Below are positions 1-7,321 of a DNA stretch of 64,000 nucleotides, piece by piece (positions within the stretch are counted from its first letter, which is position 1; every line of letters starts with the position of its first letter). Both the position numbers and the translations under genes were made by a program. The stretch lies in the NCBI GenBank assembly GCA_019247195.1, contig JAFAPI010000073.1, positions 1-64,000 on the forward strand, read 5' to 3'. Origin of the DNA: Gammaproteobacteria bacterium. Its GTDB lineage: Bacteria > Pseudomonadota > Gammaproteobacteria > Steroidobacterales > Steroidobacteraceae. The notes beneath the pieces were generated by a model. The model did not search any database. It was not told the origin of the DNA and was given only the letters and a program-made list of their open reading frames with translations.

Positions 1-629
1 GCGACCAGGCGGGCGATCAGCCCGAGCAGCTCACGCCGCTCGCCGGCGCTGAAGTCGCGCCCGCGCGCCTCGAGGCGCGGCGCGAGCGGCTCGCTGCGGC
101 GGACCGTCTCCCCGAGCCAGGCGAGGTGGTACCAGACCGCGAGATCGTGCAGGAAGGCATCCGCGGCATAACCGATGCGCTCGGGGCTGGCGAAGGTCGC
201 GGCGAGCGTGACCAGCTCCTGGTAGGGGGCGAAGCGCTGCACCATCGTCTGCGGATGCGCACGCAGACAGGCCCGCAGCAGCGCCAGGCGCTGCGCCGGC
301 TCGCGCGGCAGCGGCGCCGGCCCGAGCATCGCCAGCACGGCATCCGGCAGCGGTGCACCCTCGGCGAGGTGCGCGTCCAGTCGCTCGGAGAGGTCGCGCA
401 GTTGCTCGAGCAGCACGGGGCTGAAGTTCACCACCGCGCGCGCGGCGGGGTTGTCCTCCAGGTGAGCCGCCATGTCGGTGTAGTCCTTGATGGCGTGCAG
501 GTAAGTCCAGGGCAGGACGTACTGCCCGTCGAGCGCGTCGCGGTACGGGGGCTGGTGCATGTGCCACAGCAACACCACCGGCAGACGCGCGACGGAGGAT
601 TGCGAAGCGGCGCCGGCCGCCGGACTCAC
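1..629 (-). CDS. Glycoside hydrolase family 57 alpha-amylase-like protein, N-terminal part (cut by window edge)
   Basis: Only the first 209 or so codons are present; the gene continues left of base 1. The protein opens with the GH57 signature: a short leader, then LPVVLLWHMHQPPYRD near residue 16, followed by YVLPWTYLHAIKDYTDMA and VNFSPVLLEQL. HMHQP is the family's first conserved block. GH57 enzymes act on alpha-glucans in the cytoplasm. The start is GTG, whose bases overlap the glgC stop (GTGA), so it is probably translated by coupling from glgC. It is third in a minus-strand run glgP-glgC-GH57, which supports glycogen breakdown or remodelling. The catalytic residues lie outside the window, so the exact activity (amylase, branching enzyme) cannot be told. 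Confidence 0.85.
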   Translation of the reverse strand, partial: MSPAAGAASQSSVARLPVVLLWHMHQPPYRDALDGQYVLPWTYLHAIKDYTDMAAHLEDNPAARAVVNFSPVLLEQLRDLSERLDAHLAEGAPLPDAVLAMLGPAPLPREPAQRLALLRACLRAHPQTMVQRFAPYQELVTLAATFASPERIGYAADAFLHDLAVWYHLAWLGETVRRSEPLAPRLEARGRDFSAGERRELLGLIARLV

Positions 630-1900
630 CGCGTCAGCCGCCGCAGCATGTCTGCGGTGACCAGCACCACGCCGTTGGCGGTCACGTGGAAGCGCTGCGC
701 ATCGCTCGCGCGGTCGAGCCCGATGCGCACCTCGGCCGGGACCTCGCAGCCCTCATCGAGGACGGCGTTGCGGATGTGGCAGCCGCGTGCCACCTCGACG
801 TTGGGCAGGACCACGGAGCGCTCGATGATGCTGCGCTCCTCGACCCGCACGTTCGAGAACAGCAGTGACTCGCGCACCACCGCGCCGGAGATGATGCAGC
901 CGCCGGAGACCATCGAGTTGATGGCGGTGCCGCGCCGGCCCTCCTCATCGAGGATGAACTTGGCCGGGGGCTGCTGGACCTGGTAGGTCCAGATCGGCCA
1001 GTCCTCGTCATAGATGTTGAGCTCGGGTCGCACGTGCACCAGCTCGAGGTTGGCGTCGTAGTAGGCATCGATGGTGCCGACGTCGCGCCAGTAGCTCTGC
1101 GCGCGCGTCTTCACGTCCTGGAAGGGATAGGCGAAGACCTGCCGGTTGCCGGCGATCGCGTCCGGGAGGATGTTCTTGCCGAAGTCGTGCTGGGATGCCG
1201 CTTGCGCCGCATCCGCGGCCAGCAGGGTCTCCAGGAGCTCGGCGTTGAACACGTAGATGCCCATCGAGGCCAGCACCGAGTCCGGCCGGCTGGGCAGGGT
1301 GTCCGGCTCGAGCGGCTTCTCGGCGAAGCGGGTCACGCGGTTCCACTCCGTCGCCGTCAGAACGCCGAAGTGACGTGCGTCGCGCGCCGGCACCTCCACC
1401 ACCCCCACGGTGATGTCGGCGCCCTTCTCCACGTGGTAGGCGATCATGGGACCGTAGTCCATCTTGTAGATGTGATCGCCGGCAAGCACCAGGACGTGCT
1501 TGGGACGGTGCGAGAGGATCAGCTCGATGTTCTGATGCACGGCATCGGCGGTGCCGCGGTACCAGAGCTCACCGAGCTGCTGCTGCGCCGGCACGACCTC
1601 GACGAACTCGCCGAACTCGCCCCGCAGGTAGCTCCAGCCGTGCTGCACGTGCTGGATGAGCGATTGCGCCTTGTACTGGGTCAGGATGGAGATCTGGCGG
1701 ATGCCCGAGTTGACACAGTTGGAGAGCACGAAGTCGATGATGCGGAACTTGCCGCCGAAGGGCGTCGCCGGCTTGCAGCGGCTGGCGGTCAGATCGCGCA
1801 GCCGCTCGCCGCGCCCGCCGGCCATGATCACCGCCAGCGTGCCACCGGTCAGACGGCTGACGTAGCGGCCGGAGGAGGCGCGGGCGGGCTGGCGCGGCAT
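626..1900 (-). CDS. glgC: Glucose-1-phosphate adenylyltransferase (ADP-glucose pyrophosphorylase)
   Basis: Makes ADP-glucose from glucose-1-phosphate and ATP, the committed step of bacterial glycogen synthesis. The 424-residue protein matches the family's usual length (about 430). The nucleotide-binding start LAVIMAGGRGERL is near residue 22, followed by KPATPFGGKFRIIDF, LSNCVNSGI, WYRGTADAVHQN and LAGDHIYKMDY; the C-terminal third is the left-handed beta-helix region with repeated IIxGAVV-like turns. I chose the ATG at 1900 (MPRQPARASSG) because the family begins only some 20 residues before the AGGRG motif; an upstream in-frame start at 1936 adds 12 unlikely residues. It lies 51 bases downstream of glgP, and its stop overlaps the GTG of the GH57 gene. 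Confidence 0.95.
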   Translation of the reverse strand: MPRQPARASSGRYVSRLTGGTLAVIMAGGRGERLRDLTASRCKPATPFGGKFRIIDFVLSNCVNSGIRQISILTQYKAQSLIQHVQHGWSYLRGEFGEFVEVVPAQQQLGELWYRGTADAVHQNIELILSHRPKHVLVLAGDHIYKMDYGPMIAYHVEKGADITVGVVEVPARDARHFGVLTATEWNRVTRFAEKPLEPDTLPSRPDSVLASMGIYVFNAELLETLLAADAAQAASQHDFGKNILPDAIAGNRQVFAYPFQDVKTRAQSYWRDVGTIDAYYDANLELVHVRPELNIYDEDWPIWTYQVQQPPAKFILDEEGRRGTAINSMVSGGCIISGAVVRESLLFSNVRVEERSIIERSVVLPNVEVARGCHIRNAVLDEGCEVPAEVRIGLDRASDAQRFHVTANGVVLVTADMLRRLTR

Positions 1901-1951
1901 GGGCCTACTACACCGCAAGCGCCCCGGGGGGCGCAACCGTGCCCGCGGGCC

Positions 1952-4522
1952 CTACAGCCACTTCATCAGGCCGAGCTCGTGCGGGTGGGTGAGCAGCTCG
2001 TGATAAGGGTAGATGCGGACCTCGGTGCGGAACTGGCCGCACTCGGGCGGCTCGACGTCCAGGGCAAACACCAGGGCACCCGCACCCTCGGACTCATCGG
2101 TCGCCTGCAGCGCCGCCCGCCACAGGCCGTCGCGCGGCGGCTGCTGGTAAGAGGACAGCGGCGGCGGTGCCGCATCGGCTTCGGGCAGCAGGCGCCGGGC
2201 GCGGAACTCGACGCACACGTCCGCCGGGGTGAGCCCGTTCAGGGATGCCGCCACGCGCAACCGCAACCGCTCCCCGCGCGGCAGCTCGCGTGCGGCATCG
2301 GTCAGCAGCTCGAGCTTTACCCCCGGCCAGGCGCTGCGTACGCGCTCCTTCCACTGCGCCAAGGTGCGCGCGCCGGTGTAGCCGTCGGCGGCGAGGCGCC
2401 GGTACTGCGCGGCGGCCGGCTGGTACAGGCCCTGCGTGTAATCGAAGAGAACGCGCCGCATGTTAAAGCGCGGGATGACGCTCGCCATGGCGCGCTTGCT
2501 GCGCGCCACCCAGGCGCGCGGCACCTCGCCGGCGCCGCGATCGTAGTAAAGCGGCAGCACCTCCTCTTCGAGCGCGCTCAGGATCAGCTCGGCCTCGAGC
2601 AGGTCACGCCGCTCCGGGTCACTCACCTGTGCGGGGGGGATGCCCCAGCCGTTGTCCCCCACCCAGCCCTCCGCCCACCAGCCATCCAGGATGCTCAGGT
2701 TAAGGCGGCCGTTGATCGCCGCCTTGATGCCCGAAGTACCGCTCGCCTCGAGCGGGGCGATGGGGTTGTTGAGCCACACGTCCACGCCCGACACCAGGCT
2801 GCGCGCGAGCTGCAGGTCGTAGTCCTCGAGAAAGACGATCCGCCCGCTGAACTCCTCGCTCATCATCAGCTGGCGGATCTCGCGCAGCACGTGCTTGCCC
2901 GGCTCATCGGCCGGGTGGGCCTTGCCCGCCAGCAGCAGCAGCATGGGCCGGTCGGCGTTGTTCATCAGGCGCGCCAGGCGGGCGCGGTCGCGCATGAGCA
3001 GCGTGGCGCGCTTGTAGGTCGCGAAGCGGCGCGCGAAACCCAGAGTGAGGATCTCGGGCCGCTCTGGGTCGATGAAACGGGTGACGTGCCGCAGTTGCGC
3101 GGGACTGGCGCCCTTGCGCTGGTACTCTCGCTGCAGCCGCTCGCGTACGCTGGCCAGCATGCGCGCCTTCACGTCTTGGGCTGTGGCCCAGTAGCGCTCG
3201 TCGGACACGCGCTCGAGACCCCGCCAGAACTGCTCATCGCGCAGCCGCTCGCGCCACTCGCCGCCGAGTTCACGATCGAAGAACTCCATCCAGCGCTGGT
3301 GCAGGAAGGTGGGTACGTGCACGCCGTTGGTCACCCAGCCCACCGGGTTCTCGTCCGGACGCACCTCCGGCCACTGGTCCGAGCACAGCCGGGCGGAGAC
3401 CGCCCCGTGTACGCGGCTCACCCCGTTCACATGGCGCGTGCCATTCAGGGCGAGCCGCGTCATGTTGAAGAGGCCCGGCACCGCCGGTGCGCGCGCCAGC
3501 TCGAGAAAGCGCTCCACCGGCAGGTCGAGCTCGCGGATGAAATCCGCGTAGTGCTGCACGATTAGCTCCGGGCCGAAGGCGTCGTGTCCGGCGGCGACGG
3601 GGGTATGGGTGGTGAAGACGCACGCCGCCGCGACCGCCTCGAGTGCGGCGCCGAAGGGCAGGCCCTGGGCGAGATGCTCGCGCAGCAGCTCGAGGATCAG
3701 GAAGGCGGCGTGCCCCTCGTTGAGGTGCCACACGGCCGGCTGCACCCCGAGTTCGCGCAGCGCGCGCACCCCGCCGATGCCGAGGATCATCTCCTGGCGC
3801 ACGCGCGTGGACTCATCGCCGCCATAAAGGCGCGTGGTGATCACGCGGTCGCTCGGGGCGTTCTCGGGGGTATCGGTGTCGAGCAGGTAGACGGCGACCC
3901 GGCCCACCTGCGCCTTCCACAGCCGCGCCCGCACCTCACGCGAGGCGACGCGGAGCGAGATCGTCAGCCAGCCGCCGCCGGCGTCGCGGACCGGCTCGAC
4001 CGGCAGGTCCCGCGGATCGTGGGTGCGGTACTCGGCGTGCTGCACGCCGTCGTTGTCCACGGTCTGGGTGAAATAGCCCTGCTCATACAGCAGGCCCACC
4101 GCCACGAAGTTGGCCCGCTCGTCGCTCGCGGCCTTGCAATAGTCCCCGGCCAGCACCCCCAGGCCCCCGGAGTAGATAGGGACGCTCTCGTGAAAGCCGT
4201 ACTCGGCGCAGAAGTACGCCACGAGCGGCTGCTGCGCGTCCGCCGGCGCACCCTGCATGTAGTGGTCGAGCGTCTGCAGCGCCCGCCGGTAGCGCGCCTG
4301 GTAGGCCTCGTCCTGCGCATGTCGGTCGAGGGTCTCCTGGCCGAGAGTGCGCAGCATCAGGCGGGGGTTGCCATGGGTCTGCTTCCACAGCTCGGGATCG
4401 AGGTCCTCGAACAGGGCACGGATGGGGCGGTGCCAGCTGAACAGCAGGTTGGCGGAGAGTTCGTGGAGACGGGACAGGCTTCCCGGGATCACCGGGGTGA
4501 CTTCGAGAAGCGGATTTCGCAT
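1952..4522 (-). CDS. glgP: Alpha-glucan phosphorylase with DUF3417 N-terminal domain
   Basis: Releases glucose-1-phosphate from the ends of glycogen or maltodextrin with inorganic phosphate, using pyridoxal phosphate. The 856-residue protein begins with the DUF3417-type domain (LHELSANLLFSWHRPIRALFEDLDPELW) typical of the shorter, Thermotoga-like phosphorylase branch rather than the E. coli GlgP branch. Later blocks include YSGGLGVLAGDYCKAASD near residue 115, NEGHAAFL, FTTHTPVAAGHDAF, GVTNGVH-like GWVTNGVHVPTF, and the PLP-lysine region EASGTSGIKAAING near residue 610. It is the first gene of the glycogen run glgP-glgC-GH57 and is divergent from padR, whose palindromic promoter lies about 150 bases upstream. 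The start ATG at 4522 fits the family's N-terminus. Confidence 0.93.
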   Translation of the reverse strand: MRNPLLEVTPVIPGSLSRLHELSANLLFSWHRPIRALFEDLDPELWKQTHGNPRLMLRTLGQETLDRHAQDEAYQARYRRALQTLDHYMQGAPADAQQPLVAYFCAEYGFHESVPIYSGGLGVLAGDYCKAASDERANFVAVGLLYEQGYFTQTVDNDGVQHAEYRTHDPRDLPVEPVRDAGGGWLTISLRVASREVRARLWKAQVGRVAVYLLDTDTPENAPSDRVITTRLYGGDESTRVRQEMILGIGGVRALRELGVQPAVWHLNEGHAAFLILELLREHLAQGLPFGAALEAVAAACVFTTHTPVAAGHDAFGPELIVQHYADFIRELDLPVERFLELARAPAVPGLFNMTRLALNGTRHVNGVSRVHGAVSARLCSDQWPEVRPDENPVGWVTNGVHVPTFLHQRWMEFFDRELGGEWRERLRDEQFWRGLERVSDERYWATAQDVKARMLASVRERLQREYQRKGASPAQLRHVTRFIDPERPEILTLGFARRFATYKRATLLMRDRARLARLMNNADRPMLLLLAGKAHPADEPGKHVLREIRQLMMSEEFSGRIVFLEDYDLQLARSLVSGVDVWLNNPIAPLEASGTSGIKAAINGRLNLSILDGWWAEGWVGDNGWGIPPAQVSDPERRDLLEAELILSALEEEVLPLYYDRGAGEVPRAWVARSKRAMASVIPRFNMRRVLFDYTQGLYQPAAAQYRRLAADGYTGARTLAQWKERVRSAWPGVKLELLTDAARELPRGERLRLRVAASLNGLTPADVCVEFRARRLLPEADAAPPPLSSYQQPPRDGLWRAALQATDESEGAGALVFALDVEPPECGQFRTEVRIYPYHELLTHPHELGLMKWL

Positions 4523-4640
4523 CGAGGGCTTTCGCTGTTTTTTCGAGCGGCCGAAGTCTAGCAGCCCGAAGCCCGCGCACCGGGTGAGCCCTCTTCGTGC
4601 GCCCCGCGCGGCGAATGGACTTTTTTCTGCTACGTATAGG

Positions 4641-4669
4641 TTGACTGCTACTATTGAAGACTATATAGT
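4641..4669 (+). promoter_or_regulatory. Candidate sigma-70 promoter of the PadR operon
   Basis: TTGACT (4641-4646) and TATAGT (4664-4669) are separated by 17 bases, in an AT-rich island that stands out from the surrounding GC-rich DNA. The ATG of the PadR gene is only 8 bases past the -10 box, so a transcript from here would be leaderless or nearly so. On the opposite strand CTATACG gives a possible -10 for glgP, but with no convincing -35. Confidence 0.5.
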
Positions 4670-4670
4670 A
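4649..4670. promoter_or_regulatory. Palindromic operator candidate for PadR
   Basis: TACTAT (4649-4654) and ATAGTA (4665-4670) are inverted repeats 10 bases apart, and ACTATATAGT (4660-4669) is a perfect 10-base palindrome that covers the candidate -10 box. PadR-family dimers commonly repress their own promoter through such AT-rich dyads. Binding here would block the padR operon and could also affect the divergent glgP promoter. This role is an inference. Confidence 0.45.
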
Positions 4671-4677
4671 CTGAGAA

Positions 4678-5037
4678 ATGGATGATACTGCGGATCGTAA
4701 GTTCCAAAAGGACCTCAATGCCGGATTGGTGGCGCTGGTGCTGCTGACGGTGCTCGCGCGCAGTTCCGAGGACCTGTATGGCTACGAGATCGCCAAGCGC
4801 CTGCAGCGCGCCAACGAGGGCGAAGCCCTGTTCAAGGAAGGTACCGTCTATCCCGTCCTGCGCACGCTCGCCGCGGGGGGATTGCTCACCAGTCGCGTGG
4901 TCCCCTCCTATTCCGGACCCCCGCGCCGCTACTACCGCATCACCGACGAGGGACGCGCCATGCTCAGCCAGTGGAGTGAGATCTGGCGGCAGACGCGCGG
5001 CTTCGTCGATCGCATCATCGAAGGACCCGAGACATGA
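4678..5037 (+). CDS. PadR family transcriptional regulator
   Basis: A 119-residue winged-helix repressor of the short PadR class. Typical family blocks are visible: LVALVLLTVLARSSEDLYGYEIAKRL near residue 17-42, LFKEGTVYPVLRTLAAGGLLTSRVV near 50-75, and SGPPRRYYRITDEGRAML near 80-97, which is the wing followed by the start of the dimerisation helix. PadR proteins usually bind a dyad in their own promoter; a perfect palindrome sits over the -10 box just upstream. The stop codon overlaps the ATG of the DUF1700/sensor protein (ATGA). PadR next to a DUF1700-like membrane protein is a widespread pairing. The gene is divergent from glgP, so a link to glycogen control is possible but unproven. Confidence 0.92.
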   Translation: MDDTADRKFQKDLNAGLVALVLLTVLARSSEDLYGYEIAKRLQRANEGEALFKEGTVYPVLRTLAAGGLLTSRVVPSYSGPPRRYYRITDEGRAMLSQWSEIWRQTRGFVDRIIEGPET

Positions 5038-5957
5038 ACGCTCCCCGCTCGATCGACGAGTACCTGCGCCAGCTGCGCGCCGCCCTGGAGGGTCAGGACC
5101 CCGCGCTCATCCAGGATGCGCTTTACGACGCGGAAGAGTACCTGCGCGCCGAGGTGGCGGCCCACGCCGGTAAATCCGAGAGCGACGTCCTGGAGCTGAT
5201 CGCCAGCACCTACGGCGCACCGGAGGAGGTCGCGGCGGCCTACCGCGACACCGAGGCCAAGGTCAAAGCGGCGCTGCGCACCCCCGCGCCGCGCACCGCG
5301 GCCAGCACCTCCGCCTGGCGACGGTTCTTCGGCATCTATCTCGACCCCCGCGCCTACACCTCACTCTTTTATATGGTGCTGGCGCTCGCCACGGGCATTC
5401 TCTATTTCACCCTCGTGGTGACGGGCCTGTCCCTGTCCGCCGGTTTCGCCATCCTCATCATCGGCGTGCCCTTCTTCCTCGCCTTCATCGGCATCGCGCG
5501 CGTGATCGCACTGGGGGAGGGGCGGCTGCTCGAGGCCATGACCGGCGAGCGCATGCCGCGCCGCCCGGTGCACCCGGGTCCAAAGCAGTCCTGGTGGGCG
5601 CGCATCGGGGCGATGCTCACGGACCTGCGCACCTGGACCACCCTCGCCTACCTGCTGCTCATGCTGCCGCTCGGCATCGCCTATTTCACCTTGGCGGTGA
5701 CGATCGTGGCCGTGAGCGCCGGGTTTGTCTTCTCGCCCTTCTTAGTACTCGGGCAGAGCATCGGCTGGCTGCGCTTCAGCAGCGATGAAGACATCCACTT
5801 TCTAGGCAGCTTCGGCGCCCACCACCCCCTGCTCGCGGGGCTGGTGCTCTGCGCGATCGGGGTGGTCCTGCTCACGGCTTTCCTGCACTTCGCGCGGGTG
5901 CTGGTGCTCGGACACGCGCGCCTCGCCAAGGCGCTGCTGGTGGTACCGGGCGGCTGA
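5034..5957 (+). CDS. DUF1700-like/sensor-domain integral membrane protein
   Basis: The 307-residue protein starts with a soluble, helical DUF1700-like part (SIDEYLRQLRAAL, DALYDAEEYLRAEV, STYGAPEEVAAAYRDTEAKV; residues 5-80). The rest holds two similar membrane units, near residues 110-170 and 200-250, each with a pair of hydrophobic spans containing LYFTLVVTGLSLSAGF and AYFTLAVTIVAVSAGFVF. These resemble the 'sensor' domain found in membrane partners of PadR regulators and at the N-terminus of some histidine kinases; a final span lies near residues 275-300. It is translationally coupled to padR (ATGA overlap). The pair probably senses membrane or envelope state, but the signal is unknown. 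No kinase domain is present. Confidence 0.75.
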   Translation: MNAPRSIDEYLRQLRAALEGQDPALIQDALYDAEEYLRAEVAAHAGKSESDVLELIASTYGAPEEVAAAYRDTEAKVKAALRTPAPRTAASTSAWRRFFGIYLDPRAYTSLFYMVLALATGILYFTLVVTGLSLSAGFAILIIGVPFFLAFIGIARVIALGEGRLLEAMTGERMPRRPVHPGPKQSWWARIGAMLTDLRTWTTLAYLLLMLPLGIAYFTLAVTIVAVSAGFVFSPFLVLGQSIGWLRFSSDEDIHFLGSFGAHHPLLAGLVLCAIGVVLLTAFLHFARVLVLGHARLAKALLVVPGG

Positions 5958-5986
5958 GCCCTTCCGCGCCGCGCTACACTGGCGGC

Positions 5987-6565
5987 ATGCTCCCCATCCG
6001 GGCCCTGCTGCTGTCGCTGGTCACCACCGCCGCCTGGGCCGCGCCGCCGCCCCCGGTGGCGCCGCCCACGGGTTGCCTGCCGACCGGCAACGGCTATCTG
6101 CGTGCACGCATCCGCGGCGCCATGAACCTCGATCTCAACTGGCGCAACGCGGAGATCCAGTGCGAGGGCGGGCTGCGCCCGGATGGCAGCGGCCTGCGCC
6201 TGGCATTCGCCGGCCCGCTGCACGGTGACGGACGGCGGCTACGGTTGGTGTTCGGGGTGCAGGCGGTGCAGGAGGGGCGCGCCGGGCGCGACCTGCCGAC
6301 TAACCTGACGGTGATCTTCGAGGGGGAGGAGCGGCTCTTCGCCACCCGCGGCGATGACCACTGCACGGTCGATCGTCTCGAGCAGGAGCGCCTCGGCGCC
6401 CTGGGCGGGAGCCGGCGCACCTGGCGCATCGTCGCGCGCGGCTTCTGCGTCGCCCCCGCCAGCACCCTCGCCTCGGACGCGCGCATCCTGGTCAGCCGCT
6501 TCGACTTCGCCGGTACCGCGGTTTTCGAGGACACCGCGTCCGCTCCGGCCACCCGGGCGCCCTGA
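5987..6565 (+). CDS. Hypothetical exported protein
   Basis: I do not recognise this 192-residue protein. It has a clear signal peptide (MLPIRALLLSLVTTAAWA, cleavage after AWA) followed by a proline-rich stretch and a predicted beta-rich domain containing four cysteines (near residues 30, 60, 128 and 151), which could form disulfides in the periplasm. The start ATG follows a TACACT hexamer (5975-5980) by only six bases, suggesting a leaderless or near-leaderless message. The gene is followed immediately (stop TGA then GTG) by the DUF192 gene, so the two are likely one operon. The content GDDHCTVDRLEQERL and VSRFDFAGTAVFED gives no functional hint. Confidence 0.75.
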   Translation: MLPIRALLLSLVTTAAWAAPPPPVAPPTGCLPTGNGYLRARIRGAMNLDLNWRNAEIQCEGGLRPDGSGLRLAFAGPLHGDGRRLRLVFGVQAVQEGRAGRDLPTNLTVIFEGEERLFATRGDDHCTVDRLEQERLGALGGSRRTWRIVARGFCVAPASTLASDARILVSRFDFAGTAVFEDTASAPATRAP

Positions 6566-7054
6566 GTGCCGGCCGGCGTGCGCGTCGGGCTGACTCTGCT
6601 GGCGCTGTGGGCCGCCGCGGCCGTCTGCGCGCAGCCCGCGGATGCGCCGCTGGATCTGGCGAGTTTCCCGCGCACCGAGCTCATCGTCCGCAGCCCCGGC
6701 CCCCCCGCCGCCACCCACCGCTTCCACGTATGGGTCGCCGACACCCCAGCCCGCGCCGCACAGGGGCTCATGTTCGTCAGCGACCTGCCGCCGAGCGAGG
6801 GCATGGTGTTTCCGCTCGAGCCGCCGCGGGTCGAGAACATGTGGATGAAGAACACCTACATCGAGCTCGACATGCTGTTCATCGCCGGCGACGGGCGGGT
6901 GGTGAAGATCCTCGAGCACGCGGTGCCGCTGTCCCTCACCACGCTGAGCTCGGAGGTGCCGGTCGCGGCCGTGCTGGAACTCAGGGGTGGCTCCGTGCAG
7001 GCCCTGGGCCTCAAGCTGCACGATCGAGTGAGCTGGCAGAAGCCGCCACGCTAG
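6566..7054 (+). CDS. DUF192 family exported protein
   Basis: A 162-residue protein with an N-terminal signal sequence (VGLTLLALWAAAAVCAQ). The DUF192 blocks are clear: HRFHVWVADTPARAAQGLMFVSDLPPSEGMVF near residues 47-80, then VENMWMKNTYIELDMLFIAGDGRVVKI (residues 87-115) and AVLELRGGSVQALGL near the end. DUF192 proteins are small beta-barrels of unknown biochemical role, often secreted. GTG is the first base after the previous stop, and no better start precedes the signal peptide, so this gene is probably translated by termination-reinitiation. It converges on a small minus-strand gene with which it shares a CTAG at the two stops. Confidence 0.88.
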   Translation: MPAGVRVGLTLLALWAAAAVCAQPADAPLDLASFPRTELIVRSPGPPAATHRFHVWVADTPARAAQGLMFVSDLPPSEGMVFPLEPPRVENMWMKNTYIELDMLFIAGDGRVVKILEHAVPLSLTTLSSEVPVAAVLELRGGSVQALGLKLHDRVSWQKPPR

Positions 7055-7257
7055 CTCGGACCCAGATCCTTCAGGCGCGGAGCCGGGCGCGGCTTCTTGC
7101 GGTGGTGGGTGAGGATCGCGCCCTGCACCGGGGCACCGTAAGCGCCATGGGGGCGCTTGGCGTGCGGCGCGAACGAGCTCGGCCGCGGGGGCGGATCGGC
7201 ATCATGCGCGACGGCGATGCCGCACAGAATCAGGAGCACCGCCGGCAGGATGCGCAT
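7051..7257 (-). CDS. Small hypothetical exported protein
   Basis: A 68-residue reading frame with a convincing signal peptide (MRILPAVLLILCGIAVAHD) and a mature part rich in proline, lysine, arginine and histidine (HAKRPHGAYG, HHRKKPRPAPR). No family is recognised. The stop codon overlaps that of the convergent DUF192 gene in the bases CTAG. It lies 64 bases beyond the end of the EF-G-like gene. The ribosome-binding site is weak. The signal sequence is the main reason to believe it; it could be a chance frame. Confidence 0.5.
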   Translation of the reverse strand: MRILPAVLLILCGIAVAHDADPPPRPSSFAPHAKRPHGAYGAPVQGAILTHHRKKPRPAPRLKDLGPS

Positions 7258-7321
7258 CTGCCCAGTCTAGGCGTACCCGGCGCTGCCGGCGCCGCCGCCC
7301 ACCCGAAGTGCGGCCCGGGTC

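Noticed and set aside
1034-3565. Long plus-strand open frame (843 codons) opposite glgC and glgP.
   Set aside because: Its sequence is arginine/histidine/leucine-rich with no recognisable domain, while the minus strand carries intact glycogen genes.
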